From positions 15,088-49,203 of the forward strand of contig JAGRGG010000013.1 in NCBI GenBank assembly GCA_020445645.1: a stretch of DNA of 34,116 bases, written 5' to 3'. Numbering within the stretch: the first letter of the stretch is position 1; every line of letters starts with the position of its first letter. Shown in pieces: positions 16,761 through 24,580 of this stretch. The stretch is from Geminicoccaceae bacterium (GTDB lineage: Bacteria > Pseudomonadota > Alphaproteobacteria > Geminicoccales > Geminicoccaceae). The notes beneath the pieces are model-generated. The model worked only from the letters and a program-made list of their open reading frames with translations, made no database searches and had not been told where the DNA came from. The position numbers were made by a program, and so were the translations under genes.

Positions 16761-17809
16761 CAGAACCGCCGCCGCTTGACCCAGCGAAAGGCGGTGAGGG
16801 CGGCGGCAAGGTGGAAGGATTCGAAGAGGCGGGCGTGCGCTGGTGGCGGGTGTCGAGGCGGCGGAACGGGGCGAACTGTGCCAAGGTCCGCTCGACCGGC
16901 CGGCAGTGCCGGCCGAGCCCCTCATTGGCTTCGATGCCGCGCCTCGTGCCGGCTTGCAGCGCGAGACGGGGCGCGATCGCACGCCGTTCCGGCCCGCGCC
17001 GGCAGCGGTCGCAGCCGTAGCCGACCCGCCTTGCGGCTCGGCGTCGGCGCGCGGCTTCCCGGGCCGCTTTTGCGGTCGCCCCTGGCACTCGGCGGATCGG
17101 CGCGGCCGCATCGACCGGCGGGACGGACTCGCGGCCGCCATGCACGTTGGCGCCGGTCAGGTGCGAAGCCGGCGGCTCGCCCCCGCCGTCGACGATGCCG
17201 CGGCGCCCTCGTCAGGCTTTGCCTGCCGCCCCCCGATCAAGTCGGTGGCAGGCTCTGCGGGTCGGATGCTCGGTTTGCCAAGCATGGGGCCGGGCCTGAC
17301 CGTGAACCGGGCGTGAGGGCGCGAAGGCATCCGCACGCCCCGTCTCGCCGCCCCGCCCCCGATCGGGTCGGGGACGGGCTTTTCGACCGCACGCCGGCGC
17401 CGTCCACGGCGACACGGACCAAGCCGACGCCGTCGTGCCTGCACGGCGGGTCCGGCACGCGCCCGCGCATCGCCCGCTGGATGCCGCCTTGGCCTCTTGC
17501 CGGTCGCGCAGGCGTCGCCGGCGAAGCCTGCCCCCGCTTGAAAGGGGATCATGCCCGAACCTCCCGCCACCCTGTACGGCAAGCATTTCCAAGGATTGTC
17601 GGTGCGCGGCACGAACAGGATGCCGACCGAGGCTTGCCGGGCGGGCACGCGCCCGCCCTTCGGGACGGATCGACGCCTCGCGTTGATGGGGCATGGCGGA
17701 TCGGGTGGGATCGAGGGCGCGGTGCCCCCCACGGAACGTCGAAGGGGAAGGGCGCGGCCATGCCGAACCGCATGGCGGCAAGACCTCAACGTCCCGTTCC
17801 GTCAGGTGC
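16753..17809 (-). mobile_element. Decayed IS5-family insertion sequence with degenerate ends
   Basis: The ends carry an imperfect terminal inverted repeat: GCGCCTGACAGAAC (16753-16766) and, read from the right end, GCACCTGACGGAAC (17809-17796), 12 of 14 matching. Between them on the minus strand lie pieces of an IS5-type transposase (separate entry). At about 1057 bp it is a little longer than common elements of this type, so an internal insertion or duplication is likely. Target-site duplications cannot be recognised with confidence. Confidence 0.75.
16760..17740 (-). pseudogene. IS5-family transposase, broken by frameshifts and a stop
   Basis: Reading down the minus strand, conserved blocks of a one-ORF IS5 transposase appear in order but in different frames. 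KGGRVPARQASVGILFVPRT and a later GGSGM lie at about 17660-17550. DRGAAGKA-stop-RGRR and then HLTGANVHGGRE lie at about 17250-17125. GYGCDRCRRGPERRAIAPRL and GLGRHCRPVERTLAQFAPFR lie at about 17025-16855; the glutamate of VERT is the third catalytic acid of the DDE triad. After one more frameshift, ARLFESFHLAAALTAFRWV ends the protein near 16770. At least two frameshifts and one internal TGA make it inactive. The base composition resembles the host, so decay is probably old. Confidence 0.8.
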
Positions 17810-17992
17810 CCTGAGGTTGGCTCTTACGGCGGAAGCAGCCTCGAACGGGGTCGAAAAGGGAAGGCAAGGCCCCCACCAGCGGGCGCGAAGCGTCGCTCTT
17901 GTGCGAATGCTCGAACCGAAACGCGACCTCCCTCTGCCCGGAATCGGCGCCCGCGCCGATCAAGGGCGGGCGAGGCGGCCGCAGCGCGGCTT

Positions 17993-19024
17993 TCAGGGGC
18001 CGGCCGGTGCGGCGGCGATCGGAGGGGCGCCTTGCCCGTCCCGTGCGGGCAGGCGGAACCAGGCGGGACGCTCGAACAGCCAGGGGAAGCCGAGGCGGCG
18101 CATCAGGTGGTGGAAGAGGAGCGGCACGCCGATTCCGGCCGTCGTCGCCAGCAGGATGAGGATGGCCGGTTGGCTGACGAGGCCAAGGCGCAGCAGCGCC
18201 TCGCGCAACGCCGCCGTGACCAGGGTGTGCATGACGAAGATCGGGAGCGTGTAGCCGCCGAGGCGGACGAGGAAGCCCGCTTGGCCGCCCGCGGCAAGGC
18301 GCATGCAAAGCGCCAGGACGGCGGCGACGCCAAGACAGCGGACGACGAGTTCGACGAGGGGATAGGCGAGGAAGCCGAGATGGGTGGCGGTAAGGCAGAG
18401 GACGAGGTAGCCGGCGAGCCCGGCGAGCACGGCGGGCCAGCCGGGGCGACGCTCCAGGCCGAGGACGAAGCCCGAGCAGGCGTGGCCGAGGGCGAAGAAG
18501 ACGAAGAACTGCGTCGTCTGGGCCAGGGCGTAGTGGTAGCCCTCGTAGGGTGCCGCGAAGAGCACGGCGGCGGGTGCCACGACGAGCGCCGCCGGCAGGC
18601 GGGACGTGAGCTTGACGAGCACGTAGTAGATGACGAGCGCCCAGATGAACCACGTGATGTTGATCGGCCAGAACGGGAACAGGACGATCCGCACCGCGTC
18701 GATCGGATGGTTCGCGTAGGCCGCGAAGGCGAAGCGGGCGCCGTATTGCAGCACGTTCCAGACGAGGAAGACGTAGACGAGGTGGAGGAGGGTGCGGTCG
18801 GCGAAGGTCGCCCAGTCGCGCCGCACGCTTCTTGCGGCGAACAGGCCGGTGACGAAGAAGAAGAGCGGCATCCGGAACTGGCTGAAAGGCTTCATGACCG
18901 TATCGAACAGCCAGGGATCGAGCGGCACGTCGGCGTTCACGCCCATGACGGCGTGGCCGTAGACGACGAGGATGATCGACAGACCCTTGGCAAGGTCCGG
19001 CCAAACGATGCGCGCCTCGGCCAT
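17993..19024 (-). CDS. Acyltransferase 3-family membrane protein
   Basis: The 343-residue protein has about ten membrane segments and fits the acyltransferase 3 (OatA/NodX-like) family. The N-terminal pattern DLAKGLSIILVVYGHAVMG (about 10-28) contains the conserved histidine. FRMPLFFFVTGLFAARS (about 50-66) is the second family motif. Such inner-membrane enzymes add acyl groups to extracellular carbohydrates or other acceptors; the acceptor here is unknown. The start at 19024 has a GGAAGGAAGG site directly upstream. The gene lies between the IS remnant and a divergent SDR gene and seems to be transcribed alone. Confidence 0.87.
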   Translation of the reverse strand: MAEARIVWPDLAKGLSIILVVYGHAVMGVNADVPLDPWLFDTVMKPFSQFRMPLFFFVTGLFAARSVRRDWATFADRTLLHLVYVFLVWNVLQYGARFAFAAYANHPIDAVRIVLFPFWPINITWFIWALVIYYVLVKLTSRLPAALVVAPAAVLFAAPYEGYHYALAQTTQFFVFFALGHACSGFVLGLERRPGWPAVLAGLAGYLVLCLTATHLGFLAYPLVELVVRCLGVAAVLALCMRLAAGGQAGFLVRLGGYTLPIFVMHTLVTAALREALLRLGLVSQPAILILLATTAGIGVPLLFHHLMRRLGFPWLFERPAWFRLPARDGQGAPPIAAAPAGP

Positions 19025-19285
19025 GCCTTCCTTCCCGCAGTACGAGCGTTGATCGGGACGTTCTAGGCCCTTCGCCTGAACATCCCCTTAACGCCGACCG
19101 TTGAAATCGCGCTTGGCAGGCCGCGAGCGGGAGGCATGACGGCCTTGCGGAACCACCGTCGCCGCGATCGTCGTCCGCCTTGTCCCACGCGGCGCGAAAC
19201 GCCCGCGCCCGTCGCCCGAAGGCTTAATCCGGAACCCGTTTTGCCCTATGCCTCTTCAACGCAGGCGCAAGGGGAGGCAGGGCCG
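19025..19285. other. Divergent intergenic region
   Basis: It separates the acyltransferase and the SDR gene. One frame is open upstream of the SDR start, but the encoded residues look non-protein-like. Both promoters should lie here; no clear -35/-10 pair was recognised. Confidence 0.4.
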
Positions 19286-20035
19286 ATGACGTTCGAGGGG
19301 CGGTTTGCGGGGCGGCGCGCGGTGGTGACGGGCGGGGCGGCCGGGATCGGGGAAGCCATCGTCCGCCGCATCGCCGCCGAGGGCGGGCGGGTCACGGTCT
19401 GGGATCTGGACGCGAAGGGCATCGAGCGGATCAGGGGCGACCTCGGCGACGCGGTCACGGGCACGGCGCTCGACCTCGCCGACCCGGAGGCCGTGGCGGC
19501 GGCGGCGGAACGGACGGCGGCCGAGATGGGGGGCATCGACGTGCTGGTGGCCAGCGCCGGGATCACGGGGCCGAACGCCACCACCTGGACCTACCCGGTC
19601 GACGCGTGGCGGCGCGTCTTCGACGTCAACGTCCACGCGGTGTTCTACTGCAACCGGGCCGTCGTGCCGCACATGCTCGAAGGCGGCTACGGGCGGATCG
19701 TCAACATCGCGTCCATCGCCGGCAAGGAAGGCAACCCGAACGCCCCCGCCTACAGTGCGTCCAAGGCCGCCGTGATCGGGCTCACGAAGTCGCTCGGCAA
19801 GGAGCTGGCGCAGGCGGGCGTCACCGTCAACTGCGTGACCCCGGCCGCCGTCCGCACGGCGATCTTCGACCAGATGTCCCAGGCGCACATCGACTACATG
19901 CTCTCCAAGATCCCCATCGGCCGCTTCGGCACGGTCGACGAGGTGACGGCGCTGGTCACGTGGCTCGCCTCGGAGGAATGCTCGTTCACGACGGGCGGGG
20001 TCTTCGATGTTTCGGGCGGGCGGGCGACGTACTAG
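19286..20035 (+). CDS. Short-chain dehydrogenase/reductase (FabG-like)
   Basis: The 249-residue protein is a classical SDR. It has the nucleotide motif TGGAAGIG (residues 15-22), DLAD near 63, SAGITG (about 90-95), catalytic S143 and the Y156-SAS-K160 pair. FDVSGGRATY at the end is the usual C-terminus. It would interconvert an alcohol and a ketone with NAD(P)(H) in the cytoplasm. D40 after the second strand suggests NAD(H) preference. The substrate is unknown; FabG-like naming reflects the fold only. The ATG at 19286 follows a GGGAGG site; the open frame upstream adds 50 unrelated residues. It converges with the FAD oxidoreductase, with only 5 bases between the stops. Confidence 0.92.
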   Translation: MTFEGRFAGRRAVVTGGAAGIGEAIVRRIAAEGGRVTVWDLDAKGIERIRGDLGDAVTGTALDLADPEAVAAAAERTAAEMGGIDVLVASAGITGPNATTWTYPVDAWRRVFDVNVHAVFYCNRAVVPHMLEGGYGRIVNIASIAGKEGNPNAPAYSASKAAVIGLTKSLGKELAQAGVTVNCVTPAAVRTAIFDQMSQAHIDYMLSKIPIGRFGTVDEVTALVTWLASEECSFTTGGVFDVSGGRATY

Positions 20036-20040
20036 CGCCG

Positions 20041-21387
20041 CTACGAAAGCACCTCGTCCTTGAGGCCGAACAGGGCGTAGGCCGCGCGGAGCACAGGCAC
20101 GCGCAGGCGGGGCACCGGGAAGCGGGGCGGCGGGCGCCGGACGAAGTCGGGGAGCGGTCCCGGCTGGGGGCGGCCGGCGAGCAGCATGGCGGCGGCGCGG
20201 CCGAGGTAGCCGCTCATGGCGACGCCGTTGCCGTGGTAGGCGCCGGCCCAGAGGACGGACCGTTCCTCGTCGAGGAAGCCCAGATGCGGGTGGAGGCTGC
20301 GGGCGAGGGCGACGGGACCCCACCACGCGCGCTCGACCTCGACCCCGGCCCAGGCGGGAAAGCGCGCCCTGAACTTCGCCGTCAGCCACGCGACGCGACG
20401 GGCGAAGGCGGCGGGGCCGGCGTCGGTGCCGCCCCTGGACCCGAAGAGGAGCCGGCGGTCAGGAAGGAGACGGATGTAGTAGAGGAGGCTGCGGCTGTCG
20501 GCGAAGATCCAGGGCTCGGTCCAGCCCTGCGCCGCCAGCTCGGGCTCGGTGAGCCTGCGGGTGACGAGGATCGTCGACAAAGCGGGGAGGACGCGGCCGA
20601 CGAGGTCGGGGCGGAGACTCTCGGAGGGAAAGCCGTTGGTGGCGACGAGGACGCGGCGGGCCTTGAGGCTGCCCTGCGGGGTGACGAGGCGGTGGTGGCC
20701 GTCCTCCTCCCGCCACGCGACGACGGGCGAAGCGGGGTGAAGATGGACGCCCGCGCCCTGCGCCGCCTTGGCGAGGCCGTGGGCGTAGCGCAGGGGGTGG
20801 AGGCCGAAGCCGTGCGGGATCAGGATCGCGCCCTCGGCCTCGCCGGTTCGCCCGATCCGGGCCTGCACCTCCGCCTTGTCGAGGACGGGCCAGCGTTCGC
20901 CGCAGACCCGCTCGACGGCCTCGACCCAGGCGCGAAGGCCACGCATACGACCCGGCTTGTGGGCGACGAAGAGTTCCCCCCGCCCCGCCCGCTCGACGTC
21001 GATCCCGTGCTCTTCCGCCGTTTCGGCGACGTGGTCGATCGAGGCCCGCTGCATGGCGAAGAAGGCCCGCGCCGCTTCGATGCCGTGGCGTTTGGCGAGG
21101 TCGAGGGGTTCGAGCTTCGATCCCCCCAGGATGCAGAAGCCGCCGTTGCGCCCGGAGGCACCCCAGGCGAGCGGCCCCGCCTCCAGGAGCACCGTCTCGA
21201 CGCCGGCCCCGGCCAGATGGAGGGCCGCCATGAGGCCGGTGAAGCCGCCGCCGACGACGGCGACCTCGGCCGTCGCGTCGCCCGTCAGCGGGGGTGCCGC
21301 CGGGGCCGGTCCCGCCGTCGCCGCCCAGTGGCTCGGCTGGTGGGCGGCGGTGTCGTAGAGGTTTTGGTCGTAGAGTCCCTTCAGCAT
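20041..21387 (-). CDS. FAD-dependent amine/amino-acid oxidoreductase (DAO family)
   Basis: A 448-residue DAO-family flavoprotein. The FAD site is VAVVGGGFTGLMAALHLA (about residues 42-59), followed by LLEAGPLAWGASGRNGGFC. The central IPHGFGLHPLRYAHGLAKAA and the end region WAGAYHGNGVAMSGYLGRAA are typical of the gamma-glutamylputrescine oxidase (PuuB)/OrdL branch. The N-terminal LYDQNLYDTAAH segment also fits that branch. It would oxidise a secondary amine or amino acid with oxygen, or pass electrons on; the exact substrate is not deducible. Together with the sox operon it suggests N-methyl or polyamine substrates. The ATG at 21387 is divergent from the next operon, 71 bases away. Confidence 0.88.
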   Translation of the reverse strand: MLKGLYDQNLYDTAAHQPSHWAATAGPAPAAPPLTGDATAEVAVVGGGFTGLMAALHLAGAGVETVLLEAGPLAWGASGRNGGFCILGGSKLEPLDLAKRHGIEAARAFFAMQRASIDHVAETAEEHGIDVERAGRGELFVAHKPGRMRGLRAWVEAVERVCGERWPVLDKAEVQARIGRTGEAEGAILIPHGFGLHPLRYAHGLAKAAQGAGVHLHPASPVVAWREEDGHHRLVTPQGSLKARRVLVATNGFPSESLRPDLVGRVLPALSTILVTRRLTEPELAAQGWTEPWIFADSRSLLYYIRLLPDRRLLFGSRGGTDAGPAAFARRVAWLTAKFRARFPAWAGVEVERAWWGPVALARSLHPHLGFLDEERSVLWAGAYHGNGVAMSGYLGRAAAMLLAGRPQPGPLPDFVRRPPPRFPVPRLRVPVLRAAYALFGLKDEVLS

Positions 21388-21401
21388 CGGGCGGCCATCC
21401 T

Positions 21402-21416
21402 GGACAGGGCGTGTCC
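21402..21416. promoter_or_regulatory. Small palindrome in a divergent promoter region
   Basis: GGACA (21402-21406) and TGTCC (21412-21416) with a 5-base spacer lie midway between the divergent FAD oxidoreductase and the operon at 21459. It could be a shared operator. Confidence 0.3.
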
Positions 21417-21458
21417 CTCTCTAGTAGGGCAAGGGCGAGGAGGCGATAAGCCTGCACC

Positions 21459-21995
21459 ATGCACCACCCCCGCCTGCCGCCGCCCTTCAAGCTCGCCGTC
21501 CTGCAACAGGGGCGCGCGCCGCTGCCCGCGGCGCGGGCGCGCCCGGTGGCGCACGGTGAGGTGCTGTGGGAGGAGCGGCCGGACCGTCTCGCCTTCGCGC
21601 TCGTGCTGGAGGCGGACGGGGCGGACGCGCCCGCCTCCGGGCACGTGGCGCTGCTGGCCCTGTACAGGGCGCTCGCGGCCGGGCTGCCGCCGGGGGTGCC
21701 GCTCCACGTCCGCCGGCCGCCGGCGCTGCTGCTCGACGGCGCCCCGTTGGTCAAGATGGTCGCGGAGGCCGAGGCGGGGGCGCTTCGCTTGGCCGCGGAC
21801 GTGCCGCTTCGGGGGCCGGGCTCGCCGGCCGACATGGGGGCCGTCGACCTCGACGCGGCCGGGCTCCTGCTCGGCTTCTGCCGCCACCTCCTGCCCTTGG
21901 GCGACCTGTTCGCGGAAGGAGGGCTCGCCGCCGTGGCACCGCAGTGGAACGCGCTCGCCTTCGGGGACGAGGATCGCATGGAGGTAGGGCCTTGA
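21459..21995 (+). CDS. Biotin/lipoate-ligase-like protein
   Basis: The 178-residue protein resembles a subgroup of BPL_LplA_LipB-type proteins found in alphaproteobacteria. It has the opening PPPFKLAVLQQGRAPLPAARA, a VLWEERPDRLAFALVLE strand pair (about 34-50) and the later HLLPLGDLFAEGGLAAV. It is shorter than the usual members (about 230-250 residues), and the lysine/arginine-rich catalytic loop of true ligases is not evident, so enzyme activity is doubtful. It is the first gene of a four-gene unit with DUF6352, DUF6494 and a small membrane protein. The gene end (TTGA) overlaps the next start. No strong ribosome site is adjacent to the ATG; GAGGAGG lies about 15 bases before it. Confidence 0.6.
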   Translation: MHHPRLPPPFKLAVLQQGRAPLPAARARPVAHGEVLWEERPDRLAFALVLEADGADAPASGHVALLALYRALAAGLPPGVPLHVRRPPALLLDGAPLVKMVAEAEAGALRLAADVPLRGPGSPADMGAVDLDAAGLLLGFCRHLLPLGDLFAEGGLAAVAPQWNALAFGDEDRMEVGP

Positions 21996-22990
21996 GCGGG
22001 GTCTGGCGGACGAGCGGCCTCGCCCTCCTGGAGATCCTGCCCGACGGGCGGCTCGGGGTAACGGGGGACTGGCTGCGCGCCTACCTGCTCCGGCCGGAAC
22101 TCCGGCCGATCGAGGAGAGCTGCGCCGCCGAGGTCGCGCTGCACCAGGCCCTCATGGCGGACCCGTTCGCGCCGCTCACGCCCGTCGCGCTCGTCGCCGT
22201 CAGGGACGGGGACGCCGTCGAGAACTACGGGGTGTTCGCGGCGCTCCGCGACCTGCTCGTCGCCCACGGCACCTTGGAGGCCGCGTACATCGCCCACGCG
22301 CGGGCGCCGAAGGCCGCCCTCCCCGCCCTGTTCCTCGACCACATGGTCCACGCCATCATGCACCATGCCCTCGGCGATGCCGCCGATCCCTTCGTACTGC
22401 GCGCAGCCGAGTGCCTGTTCCGGCCGCAGCGGGCGACGATCGCCGACGGGCGGGCGCTGCTCGCCGACGCGGACACGCTCGACCTGAGGAAGCGGGCGGG
22501 TCACTCGCTCCTGGAGCTTGCCGCCGAGGCGGCGGGGGGCGCGACGCTCGACGTGCTGGGGCCGGACAACGCCGGATCCTACGCCGAACGCTCCGACCGC
22601 TTCGATCTGGCGCTCGACCTCGCCTTCGGCGGCCCCGGCCTCGACGGCCTCGCCCGCGCCCTGGAGGCGTGGCTGCGCCACATGCTGGAGATCGACGCCC
22701 GGCTCCAGCCGACGGGGGCGGTGCGCGACGAGCGCTGGTCGTGGCACGTCGGACTCGACGCCGAGGCGAGCCGGCTCCTGGACCGCCTCTACGCGGGGGA
22801 AGCGCCGGGCGAGGCGGAGCTGGCGCGGCTCGTCGCCCTGTTCCGGATGGCGCCCCTGGACCCGGCCCTCGTCCGGCCTTCCATGACGGGCAAACCCGTC
22901 TATCTTGGCCTCGCCATGACGGCGGGGGGGGATCTGCGCCTGAAGCCGCAGAACCTGATCGTCAACCTGCCCGTCGTCGCCAGAAGCTGA
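21992..22990 (+). CDS. DUF6352 family protein
   Basis: The 332-residue protein matches a family I know as DUF6352. It has the opening SGVWRTSGLALLEILPDGRL, an RPELRPIEESCAAEVALHQA stretch (about 29-48), HHALGDAADPFVLRAAECLF, and a closing KPVYLGLAMTAGGDL. Function is unknown; it is predicted cytoplasmic. The start is a TTG at 21992, forming a TTGA overlap with the preceding stop, with GGAGGTAGGG just upstream, so translation is coupled. A longer frame runs upstream but would overlap the previous gene throughout. The gene is followed 13 bases later by DUF6494. Confidence 0.82.
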   Translation: MSGVWRTSGLALLEILPDGRLGVTGDWLRAYLLRPELRPIEESCAAEVALHQALMADPFAPLTPVALVAVRDGDAVENYGVFAALRDLLVAHGTLEAAYIAHARAPKAALPALFLDHMVHAIMHHALGDAADPFVLRAAECLFRPQRATIADGRALLADADTLDLRKRAGHSLLELAAEAAGGATLDVLGPDNAGSYAERSDRFDLALDLAFGGPGLDGLARALEAWLRHMLEIDARLQPTGAVRDERWSWHVGLDAEASRLLDRLYAGEAPGEAELARLVALFRMAPLDPALVRPSMTGKPVYLGLAMTAGGDLRLKPQNLIVNLPVVARS

Positions 22991-23003
22991 AGGGATCGAC
23001 GCC

Positions 23004-23210
23004 ATGAACGAAGACGTCCTCAACATGAGCCTGCGCAAGTTCCTCAAGAAAGTCGGCGTCACCTCGCAGCGCGAGATCGAGCAGGCGATCCGGGCGGCGC
23101 TCGACGACGGCCGGATCAAGGACGGCAAGCCGCTCAAGGCCGAGGTGCGGCTCGTCATGGCCGAGATCGGGCTCGACGCGACGATCGACGGGGCGATCGA
23201 ACTCGAATGA
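23004..23210 (+). CDS. DUF6494 family small protein
   Basis: A 68-residue protein beginning MNEDVLNMSLRKFLKKVGVT and ending in a GLDATIDGAIELE tail. It matches the small DUF6494 family, which keeps company with DUF6352. The composition suggests a helical, charged, cytoplasmic protein. Start ATG 23004 has GAAGGGAT upstream. Its stop overlaps the next start (ATGA), indicating coupled translation. Function is unknown. Confidence 0.85.
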   Translation: MNEDVLNMSLRKFLKKVGVTSQREIEQAIRAALDDGRIKDGKPLKAEVRLVMAEIGLDATIDGAIELE

Positions 23211-23461
23211 AGGGGCGGGGCGGCTTCCTCGACGGTCCCCTCCCCCGCCTCCTCGCCTTCGCGGTCTTCCTCGCCTGCTGCGCCGGGATCTGGCTCACTT
23301 TGCCGGGGGCGGCGCCCTCGACGGGGGCAGGGGCGGGCGGCGACTGCCTCGCCGACGCCACGGCCGACATCGAGCGCCGACGGGGTGCCGGCGAGATCGG
23401 CGCCGAGCAGGCGATGGTCCTGCGCCAGCAGGCCGTCGGCGACTGCAAGGGCAAGGGCTGA
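23207..23461 (+). CDS. Small single-span membrane protein
   Basis: An 84-residue protein with a short basic N-terminus, one hydrophobic segment (about residues 13-32, LLAFAVFLACCAGIWLTLPG) and an outside part of about 50 residues with two cysteines (C47, C79). It could be a signal anchor or a cleaved exported protein. The ATG overlaps the DUF6494 stop by 4 bases. I do not recognise a family. It closes the operon; the GGGTTCGTTT repeat array starts about 50 bases downstream. Confidence 0.7.
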   Translation: MKGRGGFLDGPLPRLLAFAVFLACCAGIWLTLPGAAPSTGAGAGGDCLADATADIERRRGAGEIGAEQAMVLRQQAVGDCKGKG

Positions 23462-23505
23462 GGGGCGGGGTCCGGGTCGGACGCTTTTCCGGGAAGTTCT
23501 CGCCG

Positions 23506-23910
23506 CCTCGGGTTCGTTTCGCCGCTCCCTTGGACTCCACCACCGGCCCGAACGCCCGCTTTCGATCCCCTCCTCGGGTTCGTTTGGTAAAACGCCCTTC
23601 GACGCGACGCCCGCACGACGCGGACGATGCCTGCGGCCTTGGGTTCGTTTTTCCCCGCCTTCCGGGTTCGTTTCGCCGTTCGCTCGGATTCCGCCGTCGA
23701 CCCAAACTCCCACTTGCGACTCCCTCCTCGGGTTCGTTTGGCAGAACGCCCTTCGACGCGACGCCCGAGGCCGGCACGACAAGGGCAACGCCCGCCGGCT
23801 TGGGTTCGTTTCGTCGCCCGCCTGCACTCCGACACCGGCCCGAACATCCGCTTTCGATCCCCCTTCTTGGGTTCGTTTGGTAAAACGCCTTTCGACGCGA
23901 CGCCCACACG
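23506..23910. repeat. Array of GGGTTCGTTT repeats in three composite units
   Basis: The decamer GGGTTCGTTT occurs seven times, starting at 23510, 23576, 23641, 23664, 23730, 23802 and 23869, all in one orientation. Two kinds alternate. Type A (23510, 23664, 23802) is followed by CGCCG or CGTCG and a variable arm. Type B (23576, 23730, 23869), 66-67 bases later, is followed by a conserved block with TTCGACGCGACGCCC. The result is three A-B units with periods of 154 and 138 bp. Minus-strand frames through it encode repeated NEP/TNP-like peptides, but no start or ribosome site supports a gene. Confidence 0.85.
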
Positions 23911-23933
23911 GCGCGGGCACGGCGCCGGCAATA

Positions 23934-23951
23934 GGATAGTATACCTTATCC
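23934..23951 (+). promoter_or_regulatory. AT-rich palindrome before the HD-domain gene
   Basis: GGATA (23934-23938) and TATCC (23947-23951) flank GTATAC, itself a palindrome. It is the only AT-rich spot in this interval, and TATACC (23940-23945) could serve as a -10 box about 35 bases before the GTG start. No clear -35 is seen. Confidence 0.35.
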
Positions 23952-23979
23952 GGCCCGACACGAACAGGAGGATGCGGCG

Positions 23980-24546
23980 GTGCGGGACGAGGACATCGAG
24001 GGCGCGCTCGCCTTTCTCGAAGCCGCCGGGCGGCTGAAGGACACGCTGCGCAGCGCCCACACCGGGGCGGGGCGGCGGGAGAGCACGGCCGAGCACACGT
24101 GGCGCCTCTGCCTCATGGCCCTCGTCTTCGAGGACGGATGCGGCGGCGTCGACCTCCTCAGGCTCCTCAAGGTCTGCCTCGTCCACGACCTCGGCGAGGC
24201 GATCGGCGGCGACGTGCCCGCCGTCCTGCAACGCGAGGGCGACGGCCGCGCGGCGCGCGAGCGTGCCGATCTCGCCGATCTCGCCTCCCCCCTCGCCCCC
24301 GCCCTGCGCGCCGAACTCCTGGCGCTCTGGGACGAGTACGACGCCGGGGCGACGAAAGAAGCCGTCCTCGCCAAGGGGTTCGACAAGCTGGAGACGATCC
24401 TCCAGCACAACCAGGGTGCGAACCCGGAGGGGTTCGACTACGGGTTCAATCTGGAGTACGGGCGGGAAAGGACGGACGCGCACCCGATGTTGCGGGCGAT
24501 CCGGGCGGTGCTGGACGAGGGGACGAAGGCGCGGATGGGGGCGTGA
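23980..24546 (+). CDS. HD-domain phosphohydrolase (YfbR/HDDC2-like)
   Basis: The 188-residue protein has the HD metal-binding pattern: H in ESTAEHTWRLCLMAL (about 34-48), H-D in CLVHDLGEAIGGDVP (about 66-80) and D in FDKLETILQHNQG (about 133-145). This arrangement, and the length, match 5'-deoxynucleotidases of the YfbR/HDDC2 group, which remove phosphate from deoxynucleoside monophosphates in the cytoplasm. The start is a GTG at 23980 with AGGAGG 8 bases upstream. The nearby ATG at 23972 is out of frame. A hairpin terminator follows, and the gene converges with vapC. Confidence 0.87.
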   Translation: MRDEDIEGALAFLEAAGRLKDTLRSAHTGAGRRESTAEHTWRLCLMALVFEDGCGGVDLLRLLKVCLVHDLGEAIGGDVPAVLQREGDGRAARERADLADLASPLAPALRAELLALWDEYDAGATKEAVLAKGFDKLETILQHNQGANPEGFDYGFNLEYGRERTDAHPMLRAIRAVLDEGTKARMGA

Positions 24547-24555
24547 GGACGCGCT

Positions 24556-24580
24556 CCGCGTCCGCTGACGCGGGGCTCTT
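24556..24580 (+). terminator. Terminator of the HD-domain gene
   Basis: CCGCGTC (24556-24562), loop CGCT and GACGCGG (24567-24573) form a perfect 7-bp stem followed by GGCTCTTTC. It ends at the vapC stop codon. Its sequence is related to the inverted repeat at 29007. Confidence 0.6.

Noticed and set aside
16776-18254. Plus-strand frame of 492 codons over the IS remnant
   Set aside because: The opposite strand carries transposase fragments; the plus frame is arginine-rich, without motifs.
23506-23910. CRISPR array
   Set aside because: The common core is only 10 bases, two flank types alternate, spacers are unequal and partly similar to each other, and no cas gene is present.
20459-23920. A 1153-codon minus-strand frame running through the repeat array and the DUF6352 operon
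   Set aside because: It is antisense to coupled genes over most of its length, and has no ribosome site. Only the repeat part gives peptide-like periodicity, reported as a repeat.
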